The notes under the pieces were generated by a model that was given only the letters and a program-made list of their open reading frames with translations, was not told the origin of the DNA and made no database searches. Positions 1-6,172 of a stretch of DNA of 35,868 bases are shown in pieces. Numbering within the stretch: the first letter of the stretch is position 1; each line of letters starts with the position of its first letter. Origin of the DNA: a virus. The position numbers were made by a program, and so were the translations under genes. The stretch covers positions 1 through 35,868 of IMG/VR virus record IMGVR_UViG_3300025769_000367; one strand, written 5' to 3'.

Positions 1-134
1 GCAATCAGCAGCCAAGTCCAAAGTACACTTTGGAAAGGTTCAGAGACTACCTGAGGGGTTTAGTCCCCTTAATAACAGGTTTAAGCGCCCAGCCCCTTCT
101 ACGAAGGGTGAAGATATAGTCCACACATCTACTG

Positions 135-165
135 TTGACTTTTTCTTGCTAATGCTGTATAAATA
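135..165 (+). promoter_or_regulatory. Promoter inside intron 1, driving the endonuclease gene
   Basis: TTGACT at 135-140 is followed after 17 bp by TATAAA at 158-163, a good sigma-70-type promoter. The -10 also reads TATAAATA (158-165), the T4 late-promoter octamer. It lies 22 bp upstream of the endonuclease ATG. The endonuclease could therefore be transcribed separately from psbA, as is known for some T4 intron endonucleases with their own late promoters. Confidence 0.6.
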
Positions 166-187
166 ATACAGAAGACGCAAGAGTAAA

Positions 188-640
188 ATGTTAAACTTAA
201 CTGAAACTGATATTGCTTGGATTGCTGGCATTTTAGAAGGTGAAGGATACTTTGGAATAGATAATCGTTCCAAAGACCGTTATGAAGTTTCTAAAATACC
301 ACCAGCACCTTTTATCAAAGTTTCTATGGTAGATGAAGATATTATCCAAAGGTTGAGTAAACTTTTAGATAAATCTTATTTCTCACCATCAAGAAAAACT
401 GTAAAAGGTAAACAAGTTTATACACTTCACATCGGAGAGAAAGAAAAGGTTTTATTCATTCTACAAAAAATACTTCCTTATATGGGAGTAAGAAGAGGAG
501 AAAGAATAACCGAATGTATTTCTCATCTACAAACTTGGAAAGAGTGGGTAGAAAATGGTGGAAGAGTAGAAAACGCAAGACGAGCAAATCAAATTCGTCA
601 GCAGAAACAACCTAAGTCTAATGATATGGTTGTTTGTTAG
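188..640 (+). CDS. LAGLIDADG homing endonuclease in psbA intron 1
   Basis: This 150-residue protein carries one LAGLIDADG signature near its N-terminus (WIAGILEGEGYFGI, residues about 11-24). Single-motif members of this family work as homodimers that cut a long target site to spread the host intron. The size fits the single-motif class. The rest is basic and ends in a Lys/Arg/Gln-rich tail, plausible for DNA contact. The whole ORF lies in the intron, stopping 6 nt before the inferred 3' splice site, and it has its own promoter at 135-165. The expected target is intronless psbA around codon 60; that is inference. LAGLIDADG enzymes are common in organelle and archaeal introns. T4-like phages usually carry GIY-YIG or HNH enzymes instead. 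Confidence 0.85.
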   Translation: MLNLTETDIAWIAGILEGEGYFGIDNRSKDRYEVSKIPPAPFIKVSMVDEDIIQRLSKLLDKSYFSPSRKTVKGKQVYTLHIGEKEKVLFILQKILPYMGVRRGERITECISHLQTWKEWVENGGRVENARRANQIRQQKQPKSNDMVVC

Positions 641-646
641 ATGAAG

Positions 647-1469
647 CGACGGGATTCGTGAACCAGTTGCTGGTTCACTCATGTACGGTAACAACATCAT
701 CTCTGGTGCTGTTGTTCCTTCGTCCAATGCTATTGGACTGCACTTTTACCCCATCTGGGAAGCTGCTTCCCTAGATGAGTGGCTCTACAACGGTGGTCCT
801 TTCCAGCTTGTAGTATTCCACTTCCTCATCGGCATCTATGCTTATATGGGACGTGAGTGGGAACTTTCTTACCGTCTTGGTATGCGTCCTTGGATCTGCG
901 TTGCTTACAGCGCACCTGTTGCTGCTGCATCTGCAGTATTCCTAGTCTATCCTTTCGGTCAAGGTTCTTTCTCTGATGCTATGCCTCTTGGAATCAGTGG
1001 AACGTTCAACTACATGCTTGTCTTCCAAGCAGAACACAACATTCTCATGCATCCTTTTCACATGCTTGGTGTCGCGGGTGTTTTTGGTGGTTCTCTGTTT
1101 AGTGCTATGCACGGAAGCCTTGTTACAAGTTCGCTCGTTAGGGAGACTACGGAAACCGAATCTCAGAATTATGGTTACAAATTTGGACAAGAAGAGGAAA
1201 CCTACAACATTGTTGCTGCCCACGGATACTTTGGTCGTCTAATCTTCCAATATGCTTCGTTCAACAACTCTCGTTCACTTCACTTCTTCCTCGCAGCATG
1301 GCCTGTTGTTGGCATCTGGTTCGCTGCTCTTGGTGTAAGCACTATGGCATTCAACCTGAACGGCTTCAACTTCAACCAGTCCCTGCTGTCTTCTGACGGT
1401 CGTGTTATCAACACCTGGGCTGACATTCTGAATCGTGCTAACCTTGGGTTCGAGGTAATGCACGAGCGT
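647..1469 (+). CDS. psbA: psbA exon 2: photosystem II D1 protein, residues about 60-334
   Basis: D1 binds the primary electron-transfer cofactors and most ligands of the Mn4CaO5 cluster in the thylakoid membrane. Phage copies keep photosystem II repaired during infection. C647 completes the Ile60 codon, then [16 protein letters not shown] follows and 274 codons match cyanobacterial D1 throughout, including [18 protein letters not shown] and the PEST-like [17 protein letters not shown]. The exon ends at R334 (MHER), where intron 2 begins. Read without splicing, the frame runs into intron 2 and stops at 1554, so a functional D1 needs splicing. ATG 681 is internal and is not the true start. The first 59 or so residues lie upstream of the window. 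Confidence 0.96.
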
Positions 1470-1676
1470 TTTGTGAACGCATGGCGCTCGTTAAATCGGA
1501 TGAATTGCTGGAACTCTCTTGTAGACAATCAGCAGCCAAGCCTTGCAAGCGTGTAAGGAAGGTTCAGAGACTAGGCGGTGGATGACGCTTCATCCGTAAT
1601 ACGCCACTAGCGTCCGACACTCTTATGAGTGATGATATAGTCCGCTCCCTTTGGCGACAAAGGTTAAAACAAAAGG
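1470..1676 (+). ncRNA. Group I intron 2 of psbA (about 207 nt, no ORF)
   Basis: The intron splits D1 between Arg334 and Asn335. P1 is clear: exon bases 1463-1469 (CGAGCGT) pair with 1484-1490 (GCGCTCG), ending in the diagnostic U-G wobble at the splice site. A 4-bp P10 is possible between 1479-1482 (GCAT) and exon bases 1678-1681 (ATGC). The core blocks CAATCAGCAGCCAAG (1526-1540), AAGGTTCAGAGACTA (1559-1573) and GATATAGTCC (1634-1643) are identical to those in intron 1. The last intron base is G1676. Its size and position near the psbA 3' end match the known cyanophage S-PM2-type psbA intron. It has no endonuclease gene, but an HNH gene follows psbA. Confidence 0.93.
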
Positions 1677-1754
1677 AATGCTCACAACTTCCCTCTTGAC
1701 CTTGCTAGTGTAGAAGCAACTCCTGTTGCTCTCACTGCACCAGTAATTGGTTGA
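1677..1754 (+). CDS. psbA: psbA exon 3: D1 C-terminus, residues 335-359
   Basis: This is the last 25 codons of D1, starting NAHNFPLDLASVEATPVA and ending at TGA 1752-1754. It carries the manganese-cluster ligands His337, Asp342 and Ala344; Ala344 becomes the C-terminus after CtpA-type cleavage (DLA|S). Joined to exon 2 it restores the invariant MHERNAHNFPLDLA sequence. It was missed as an ORF because it has no start codon of its own. A terminator follows 20 bp downstream. Confidence 0.95.
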   Translation, partial: NAHNFPLDLASVEATPVALTAPVIG

Positions 1755-1774
1755 TAAAAACTCAATAGTTTTTA

Positions 1775-1800
1775 AGAGACTCGAAAGGGTCTCTTTTTTT
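1775..1800 (+). terminator. Terminator after psbA
   Basis: The stem AGAGAC / GTCTCT (extendable by a T-G pair) with a short loop centred on CGAAAG is followed by seven Ts. It lies 20 bp after the psbA stop codon. The loop also holds a possible -35 box (see the promoter at 1781-1819). Confidence 0.8.
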
Positions 1801-1819
1801 ATGATATAATGTATAAATA
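1781..1819 (+). promoter_or_regulatory. Promoter overlapping the psbA terminator; late octamer adjacent
   Basis: TCGAAA at 1781-1786, in the terminator loop, is 18 bp from TATAAT at 1805-1810. A T4-type late octamer TATAAATA lies at 1812-1819. Both precede the HNH endonuclease ATG at 1845. The -35 is weak (4 of 6 matches). Confidence 0.5.
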
Positions 1820-1844
1820 AGTATAGAAAATACGCATTACGAAA

Positions 1845-2216
1845 ATGAAAGTTTGTTCTAAATGCAACCAAGAACTTCCTGACACTTCATTCCATAAGAG
1901 AACATATTCAACGGGAAATGTAGGTCTTCAACCAAAATGTAAAAAGTGTTCTACAAAAGTGCGTAGGCAATATTATAAACCCCATGAATTTATGCGGCGC
2001 AAATTCTCACTTACAGAAAATCAATATAATGAATTGATGAAGAATGAGAAATGTCAAATATGTGATGCAGAACTAACCAAGAAGTGTATTGACCACTGCC
2101 ACTCAACAAACAAGATACGGGGTGTGCTCTGCAACAACTGCAACACCGCACTGGGTCTTGTAGGAGACAATACCCACATCCTCCAAAGTATGATAGAATA
2201 TCTAAGAGACCATTGA
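1845..2216 (+). CDS. Free-standing Endo VII-type HNH homing endonuclease (F-CphI-like)
   Basis: This 123-residue protein starts with a zinc-ribbon-like half (CSKC...CKKC, residues about 4-37). It ends with the T4 endonuclease VII-type motif CIDHCHSTNKIRGVLCNNCN followed by TALGLVGDN (residues about 81-110), in which the DH...H and late Asn residues are catalytic and the Cys pairs bind zinc. In cyanophage S-PM2 the related enzyme F-CphI is encoded next to intron-containing psbA and cuts intronless psbA near the intron site. The position here, directly after exon 3, suggests the same collaborative role for intron 2. Target specificity is inferred from position and family only. Confidence 0.85.
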   Translation: MKVCSKCNQELPDTSFHKRTYSTGNVGLQPKCKKCSTKVRRQYYKPHEFMRRKFSLTENQYNELMKNEKCQICDAELTKKCIDHCHSTNKIRGVLCNNCNTALGLVGDNTHILQSMIEYLRDH

Positions 2217-2222
2217 GCATTT

Positions 2223-2477
2223 ATGAACACATTTAAGACTGGTGACATTTGTAAAATTGACAATCCAATTCAAAAAAGGCACGGAAGAAAATTTGAAATT
2301 CTTGGATTTGTCTATGATAAATCTTGTGACTACCCACATTCTCCTTGTAAACTAAAAGTAAAATATCTAGATACTAACCGTAAGGGAACTTATAATAATG
2401 CATTTGAATCATTGGAAGTAATTGGAACATCTAAAAATCCAAATAAAAAAGATGTGATTGAAATTTTGCATACTTGA
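2223..2477 (+). CDS. Hypothetical protein, 84 aa
   Basis: I do not recognise this family. It is a soluble, basic protein with KTGDICKI at the N-terminus and a central KLKVKYLDTN segment, which suggests a small beta-rich fold. It starts 6 bp after the HNH gene stop and could share its transcript. Its stop codon overlaps the -35 box of the promoter at 2474-2502. Codon use resembles its neighbours. Confidence 0.6.
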   Translation: MNTFKTGDICKIDNPIQKRHGRKFEILGFVYDKSCDYPHSPCKLKVKYLDTNRKGTYNNAFESLEVIGTSKNPNKKDVIEILHT

Positions 2478-2502
2478 CATAAAACTAAATAAGAATTATA
2501 AT
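2474..2502 (+). promoter_or_regulatory. Consensus sigma-70 promoter TTGACA-N17-TATAAT
   Basis: TTGACA at 2474-2479 and TATAAT at 2497-2502 match consensus perfectly with a 17-bp spacer. The expected start, near 2509, lies inside the terminator hairpin that begins at 2503, so the transcript would start within the hairpin. It points at the gene at 2529, leaving a leader of only about 20 nt. Confidence 0.75.
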
Positions 2503-2528
2503 GGAGATCCAAATGGGTCTCCTTTTTT
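2503..2528 (+). terminator. Terminator after the 2223-2477 gene
   Basis: The stem GGAGATCC / GGGTCTCC (one T-G pair) encloses loop AAAT and is followed by six Ts. It can stop upstream transcripts. Those starting from the adjacent promoter lack the 5' side of the stem and should escape. Confidence 0.75.
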
Positions 2529-2735
2529 ATGTCTAAAAAACAAAAAACATTTTGGAGAATCTGGGCAAAAGCACTTGGAGAAAAGGGGTCTAAATGTGAC
2601 AGAGAAGCAGATTACATTGCTATTTTACGCACTATCATTTTTATCACTTACCTTACCACTAATATTGCTATTGTTGCCAACGCAGTAAGACATTGGAATG
2701 ATATTGAATATACACGGCAAGGAACACTTAAATGA
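2529..2735 (+). CDS. Conserved small cyanophage membrane protein, 68 aa
   Basis: The protein starts MSKKQKTFWRIWAKALGEKGS and has one hydrophobic segment (about residues 30-52). The N-terminal half is basic, suggesting an N-in membrane anchor. From memory, closely similar short proteins occur in many cyanomyoviruses, but I know no function. A strong promoter lies directly upstream, and the leader has no clear Shine-Dalgarno. An overlapping frame starting at 2458 is a shadow. Confidence 0.75.
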   Translation: MSKKQKTFWRIWAKALGEKGSKCDREADYIAILRTIIFITYLTTNIAIVANAVRHWNDIEYTRQGTLK

Positions 2736-2743
2736 CTGTCACA

Positions 2744-2779
2744 GCACCCCTTGTACGGGGTGCCTTTTTAATGTATAAT
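2744..2779 (+). promoter_or_regulatory. Terminator hairpin with -35 in its loop, plus -10 downstream
   Basis: The perfect stem GCACCCC (2744-2750) / GGGGTGC (2757-2763) is followed by a T run (2765-2769). The whole loop is TTGTAC (2751-2756), which sits exactly 17 bp before TATAAT (2774-2779). The element can end the upstream transcript and start the next one, which reads the gene at 2803. Confidence 0.75.
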
Positions 2780-2802
2780 ACTTTTATAATCAATCAGACA
2801 TC

Positions 2803-3294
2803 ATGACTTACAACGCAGAAGTTCAATTCAAGTTTAATGCTACCTGGACACCTACCTATGGATCATCCTTTAGTGATGATGACTTCATTCCTGAAGAGCA
2901 TTACGTAATCACTGCACCCGCTGCTGATCTCAATGCCAAGCAGTATTTCAGGTTATTTGAGAAATTCATGCTATGTGTAGGCATGGACCCCGCATCTATT
3001 CGTTCTGGTGCTATGTCATTGGTATTCAATGACTGTGTGCGTGAGGAAGATCAACGTAAGGTCTGTGATGAATATGATCTAACTATGAATGAAGATCTTC
3101 ATGGCAAATATCAAGAATGGAAGAAACTTGATGCACCATTTGAACACCATAAAAAGAATGTTGTGAGTGAACCCAAAGGCTTGGGTCGTTTCCAAGCATT
3201 TGCCAAATACACTGATGATGACTTGAAGAAAATGAGAACTATGTACGATACTCTTTATTCTGAGGATGTAGATAGTGCTAATGGAGTAGCATGA
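2803..3294 (+). CDS. Hypothetical protein, 163 aa
   Basis: This is the first gene after the hairpin promoter at 2744-2779. It is acidic and aromatic-rich, starting MTYNAEVQFKFNATWTP, with no membrane segment or signal peptide. The C-terminal half (FQAFAKYTDDDLKKMRTMYD) looks helical. I do not recognise a domain. Proteins like this recur in cyanomyovirus accessory regions, but I cannot assign a function. Confidence 0.75.
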   Translation: MTYNAEVQFKFNATWTPTYGSSFSDDDFIPEEHYVITAPAADLNAKQYFRLFEKFMLCVGMDPASIRSGAMSLVFNDCVREEDQRKVCDEYDLTMNEDLHGKYQEWKKLDAPFEHHKKNVVSEPKGLGRFQAFAKYTDDDLKKMRTMYDTLYSEDVDSANGVA

Positions 3295-3341
3295 TGGGGA
3301 TGTTTCAGGAAGAATTACTAAACGAACAAGGAGGTGATTGA
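3291..3341 (+). CDS. Possible 16-codon ORF between two genes
   Basis: MMGMFQEELLNEQGGD overlaps the previous stop (ATGA) and stops just before the next gene. It contains that gene's AAGGAGG ribosome-binding site. It could be a coupling peptide or chance. Confidence 0.25.
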   Translation: MMGMFQEELLNEQGGD

Positions 3342-3348
3342 ATTGGGT

Positions 3349-3741
3349 ATGTTTGACTATGTGAGAAGCTCTTATTATCTTGGTGAGCACTTCTCTGGCA
3401 ACTGCCAAACAAAAGATATTGAAGATGGTATTGGTGGCACTATGACCCAATACTGGATTGCTCCTGATGGACAACTTTATATTATCGATTATACTCAAAC
3501 TGCTGACTTTGTGGAACTCAAAGAAGGCGATGACGGGTATAATGATAAGTTAGCACTCTTAAACTTTAGGTGGATTCCAAATGGAACTCATGGTAAAGTA
3601 AGACCATATCCCATCACCAAATATGTAACAATATACCCACAGAATTGGCAAGGTGATTGGGAAGACTGGCCAGATTGCCGTATTCATTTTAAGAATGGTA
3701 TAGTGCAAAATTATGAAATCTTAACTAAAGGAGAAAAATGA
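3349..3741 (+). CDS. Hypothetical phage protein with MFDYVRSS N-terminus
   Basis: This 130-residue soluble protein is rich in Tyr, Trp and Asp and contains DGQLYIIDY and a C-terminal beta-rich stretch. Proteins starting MFDYVR... are widespread in tailed phages and have no established function. Start choice is uncertain: a strong AAGGAGG lies at 3328-3334, 14 nt before ATG 3349 but 8 nt before TTG 3343, which is in frame and would add two residues (MG). Confidence 0.7.
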   Translation: MFDYVRSSYYLGEHFSGNCQTKDIEDGIGGTMTQYWIAPDGQLYIIDYTQTADFVELKEGDDGYNDKLALLNFRWIPNGTHGKVRPYPITKYVTIYPQNWQGDWEDWPDCRIHFKNGIVQNYEILTKGEK

Positions 3742-3875
3742 TTACTACTATTATGGCAGGATTTGCCTTCGGATATTGTGTGATGGACATTATTCAAAAC
3801 TATCGTGCTCGTCGCACTGTGAATGAACTACTAAAATTTACTTCGGAGAATGAAAGTGAAACTAATCACACTTAA
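3738..3875 (+). CDS. Small hypothetical protein, 45 aa, hydrophobic N-terminus
   Basis: The ORF starts by ATGA overlap with the gene before it and follows a good AAAGGAG Shine-Dalgarno. The N-terminus MITTIMAGFAFGYCVMDII is hydrophobic and the remainder is polar, which fits a tiny membrane-anchored protein. It overlaps the next gene by 26 bp. No family is recognised. Confidence 0.6.
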   Translation: MITTIMAGFAFGYCVMDIIQNYRARRTVNELLKFTSENESETNHT

Positions 3876-4188
3876 GCATCATGAAGATTATGGACACGAT
3901 TGGTATGTTCAAATCCTACACACAAAGCGTTATGCATTTCTTCAAGCATCTTTTAGTTGGAACGATTATGCCAGTTGGCCATACATTCAGATCAAATCTG
4001 GATGTGGTAGTGTCTTGAGTATTATGTTCTGGGCATACCGATTCGGTATTGATGTTGGATTCCTTGAGCATACATGGAACTGGGATTACAGGGAAGAAGT
4101 TCAATTAGATACCTCTCTTGATGATTGTATGCCGCCTTGGGGCCATAGTGATCTAGAATACCTTGCTAAGAATAGAGAAGATGTTTAG
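3850..4188 (+). CDS. Hypothetical protein, 112 aa
   Basis: This soluble, Trp-rich protein is notable for several Trp/Tyr pairs (SFSWNDYASWPYIQI, HTWNWDYREE). No catalytic motif is visible. It overlaps its neighbours on both sides, as expected inside a compact operon. Function unknown. Confidence 0.65.
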   Translation: MKVKLITLKHHEDYGHDWYVQILHTKRYAFLQASFSWNDYASWPYIQIKSGCGSVLSIMFWAYRFGIDVGFLEHTWNWDYREEVQLDTSLDDCMPPWGHSDLEYLAKNREDV

Positions 4189-4570
4189 CACACTAGTACA
4201 AGGAACAAATCCAAATAAAACTAAGATGAACTGGTGGGAGTATTGGATTGGTCATTGTTGGATGACAGGATGGCAGAGTATTCAACATAACTTCCGTATG
4301 TGGGCAGATCTCATGGGATCAAACTATGAGGTCTATGATCTACCAAGAACAGTAGATGATCCAGAACAAGAATGTCTTGAATGGTTCTGGGAATGTCTAA
4401 ATGAAGATGATGTGTATCCTAAAGAGTTTCTTGAATATCTGATGCAAATGGTTGAGGACATTGAACTGGGTAAGGTGGAGACATATCCTATGGATGAAGT
4501 CATTGACCGAATAAAAGGAGATCTGAATGATGAAGATGAAAATATACTTGAACTTTGGAAGGACACTTGA
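4181..4570 (+). CDS. Hypothetical acidic protein, 129 aa
   Basis: I chose ATG 4181 over the in-frame TTG 4163 because it gives the usual short overlap with the preceding stop. The N-terminal third is Trp-rich (NWWEYWIGHCWMTGWQS). The rest is strongly acidic and probably helical. The stop codon lies inside the 24-bp repeat at 4561-4584, so the repeat supplies the last codons (KDT). Confidence 0.65.
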   Translation: MFSTLVQGTNPNKTKMNWWEYWIGHCWMTGWQSIQHNFRMWADLMGSNYEVYDLPRTVDDPEQECLEWFWECLNEDDVYPKEFLEYLMQMVEDIELGKVETYPMDEVIDRIKGDLNDEDENILELWKDT

Positions 4571-4584
4571 AGAACTGGCACAGG
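4561..4584 (+). repeat. 24-bp repeat, copy 1
   Basis: The repeat begins GGACACTTGAAGAACTGG and ends CACAGG. It is identical over 24 bp to 6468-6491 and about 20/24 identical to 9385-9408. Each copy ends where a hairpin/-10 element begins. Confidence 0.85.
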
Positions 4585-4617
4585 AGCACTCCACAGGTGC
4601 TCCTTTTGGTCTATAAT
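4583..4617 (+). promoter_or_regulatory. Terminator hairpin with promoter overlap
   Basis: The stem GGAGCAC (4583-4589) / GTGCTCC (4597-4603) is followed by TTTT. The loop holds TCCACA (4590-4595), a 4-of-6 match to -35, placed 16 bp before TATAAT (4612-4617). The next gene starts at 4639, about 15 nt after the expected transcript start. Confidence 0.65.
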
Positions 4618-4638
4618 GACTTCATACACAACAAACCG

Positions 4639-5037
4639 ATGAAAATCCCACTCAAAGCAGTCACAGTCACTTACACCAGAACTCTCACAGTTGCTCCCAC
4701 AACTGAAATGTTTGAGGACTGGGAGGATTATCCAGACCAAGAAGGATTTGAGAGTTTAGTGATTAATCAATTGTTTGATAAAATCCATAATGAGATGGGA
4801 GGACCTGCAAATCCTATGCCTTATACTAATGTAGAACAGTTTGAAACCGTTGAAATTGACTGGGAGGGTGATGAAGAGGAGGATGAAGAAATGACTTACG
4901 AAGTTCAAACTTGGGATGACGCAGATAAAACTGTGTATTATGAAACCGTAAAGGATGCTAATGATTATGAGAGTGCTCGTGATATAATTGTAGAGAAGTA
5001 TCCAAATCGTAAAGTAATTGCTGTGATTAGAAAATGA
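4639..5037 (+). CDS. Hypothetical acidic protein, 132 aa; first gene of a coupled operon
   Basis: ATG 4639 is chosen because the promoter -10 lies at 4612-4617, so upstream in-frame codons are not on that transcript. The protein starts MKIPLKAVTVTYTRTLTV. It has an Asp/Glu block in the middle (EGDEEEDEE) and a C-terminal segment (ARDIIVEKYPNRKVIAVIRK) that resembles the end of small phage proteins with a split acidic linker. It ends in an ATGA overlap with the next gene. Function unknown. Confidence 0.65.
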   Translation: MKIPLKAVTVTYTRTLTVAPTTEMFEDWEDYPDQEGFESLVINQLFDKIHNEMGGPANPMPYTNVEQFETVEIDWEGDEEEDEEMTYEVQTWDDADKTVYYETVKDANDYESARDIIVEKYPNRKVIAVIRK

Positions 5038-5213
5038 CTGAAGAACCATCAGACACAGAAATTCTTGAATTTCTACTCAATCAGTTCCAAGCACACAATC
5101 TCAAAATGAATGGTGAAAGTGGTTGGTGCTTTATGAATGGTGGATTTCCTATGAATAGAGCAAAAGGTAAAAGTGCCCGTGATGCTGTAATTGCTGCTAT
5201 GAGGGCAAAATGA
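5034..5213 (+). CDS. Small hypothetical protein, 59 aa
   Basis: The ORF is linked by 4-bp ATGA overlaps at both ends, so translation is probably coupled. The sequence contains the motif WCFMNGGFPMNRAKGKSARDAV. No known domain is recognised. Confidence 0.65.
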   Translation: MTEEPSDTEILEFLLNQFQAHNLKMNGESGWCFMNGGFPMNRAKGKSARDAVIAAMRAK

Positions 5214-5416
5214 CTTACGAAGAATTTTTAGATATTCCATTTAGTTCTCTCAAAGACATTGAAACTATCCTTATCTTGAAAGACAAACACAATATGGATA
5301 TTACTAAACAAGAAGAAGATTTGTGTAGGCATATCAACAAGTATTATGGAGAGCAAATCAAATCTTATGAACTCTTCAAGAACAAAGAAAAACTTGAAAA
5401 ACTTTTTAGAAAATGA
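5210..5416 (+). CDS. Small hypothetical protein, 68 aa
   Basis: This Lys/Glu-rich, probably all-helical protein starts MTYEEFLDIPFSSLKDIETI. ATGA overlaps join it to the genes on both sides. Function unknown. Confidence 0.65.
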   Translation: MTYEEFLDIPFSSLKDIETILILKDKHNMDITKQEEDLCRHINKYYGEQIKSYELFKNKEKLEKLFRK

Positions 5417-5625
5417 CTAACGAAGAACTTCTAAAACTTGCTAACACCTATGGGTTTGATAGACACATAAGTAAAACAACACACGACATTTACTGGGAAT
5501 GTGATGAAGATGACTTCTTGAAGTTTGCCCGAGCACTTTATGATGAGGGTTATACTAAAGGTTTCAAAGTAGGGCACGATGCTGGTTGGGAATTAAATGA
5601 AGAAGTATCACGCAGAGGATTATGA
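5413..5625 (+). CDS. Small protein of a local paralogous family (KFA..LYDEGY type), 70 aa
   Basis: It follows the layout LLKLA...DDFLKFARALYDEGYTKGF, shared with the small proteins at 5822-5998 and 6300-6467 (LVKEHF...DAFVKFAQEIY). This suggests local duplication. It is acidic and soluble, and is coupled by ATGA overlaps. Function unknown. Confidence 0.65.
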   Translation: MTNEELLKLANTYGFDRHISKTTHDIYWECDEDDFLKFARALYDEGYTKGFKVGHDAGWELNEEVSRRGL

Positions 5626-5822
5626 CTGAACGAGCACAAACGATTAGGGAAGCATTTTATCTCACTTTCGCAGATAAAAGACAAGATTTTATTATTGAAA
5701 AACTTAATGATGATGCGATTGCTAATGTTCTTCGTGAGACAATCAACCAACTCCAACAAAGTCCTGGTGTGATTATGTGTGCTGATGTGTTAGAATTGTG
5801 TGAGGAACTGGAGGCACTCTAA
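5622..5822 (+). CDS. Small hypothetical protein, 66 aa
   Basis: This helical, acidic protein starts MTERAQTIREAFYLTFADK. It is coupled to both neighbours by overlaps of 4 and 1 bp. No domain is recognised. Confidence 0.6.
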   Translation: MTERAQTIREAFYLTFADKRQDFIIEKLNDDAIANVLRETINQLQQSPGVIMCADVLELCEELEAL

Positions 5823-5998
5823 TGATTTTAGATGAAGAAGTCATCAAACTTGTAAAAGAACACTTTGAAGAAGATTGGGATGAAAATGATGGTTGGGAGT
5901 ATTATGGAAACTTTGATGCCTTTGTGAAGTTTGCCCAAGAAATCTTTCAAATGGGTTATAATGAAGGTAGTTATGATATGTCCTACTATGACGGTTGA
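5822..5998 (+). CDS. Small paralogous-family protein, 58 aa
   Basis: It is paralogous to 6300-6467: both have (V/L)KLVKEHF near the start and DAFVKFAQEI in the second half, and the DNA encoding the latter is almost identical. It is very acidic and ends in Tyr-rich SYDMSYYDG. Function unknown. Confidence 0.65.
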   Translation: MILDEEVIKLVKEHFEEDWDENDGWEYYGNFDAFVKFAQEIFQMGYNEGSYDMSYYDG

Positions 5999-6004
5999 AA
6001 ACCT

Positions 6005-6172
6005 ATGAAACTCTACCGATACAAGAAAGACGGACACCTTTATACTCTCTATGAGCAGTTGAGACCATTCTATAATCTTGTAGCAGTTCCTTATTTTCCA
6101 AATCAAGGTATTCTTGCTAAAAGTAAGAGGAGTATTTCTATGAATGACTTTATCGTGGTTGCTGAACGATGA
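6005..6172 (+). CDS. Small hypothetical protein, 55 aa
   Basis: This basic, Tyr-rich protein starts MKLYRYKKDGHLYTLYEQ and looks like a small beta fold. It begins 6 bp after the previous stop and overlaps the next gene by 4 bp. Function unknown. Confidence 0.6.
   Translation: MKLYRYKKDGHLYTLYEQLRPFYNLVAVPYFPNQGILAKSKRSISMNDFIVVAER

Larger units (their letters stand above)
1..646 (+). ncRNA. Group I intron 1 of psbA (5' end outside window)
   Basis: This is a self-splicing intron core followed by an embedded endonuclease gene. Three short blocks are shared exactly with the second psbA intron: CAATCAGCAGCCAAG at 2-16, AAGGTTCAGAGACTA at 35-49 and GATATAGTCC at 113-122. The last two contain GACTA and TAGTC, which can pair as P7. 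The 3' end is placed at G646 because the next base, C647, completes an Ile codon (AT|C) before the D1 residues [11 protein letters not shown], and group I introns end in G after a 5' exon ending in U. By counting back from the conserved D1 C-terminus, the insertion lies in codon 60, just before Asp61. The 5' splice site and P1 are outside the window, so the start is open. The endonuclease ORF lies after the P7 3' strand, in the 3' part of the intron. Confidence 0.85.

Noticed and set aside
942-1528. Antisense and alternative-frame ORFs across psbA
   Set aside because: They are shadows of a strongly conserved coding region and have no ribosome-binding sites or recognisable protein.
681-1556. 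A complete psbA ORF starting at ATG 681 and ending at 1556
   Set aside because: ATG 681 is an internal D1 Met, conserved residues precede it from 647, and the end is intron sequence. The true C-terminus is exon 3.
2458-2688. Alternative-frame ORF of 76 codons
   Set aside because: It crosses a promoter and terminator and overlaps the better-supported gene at 2529-2735.
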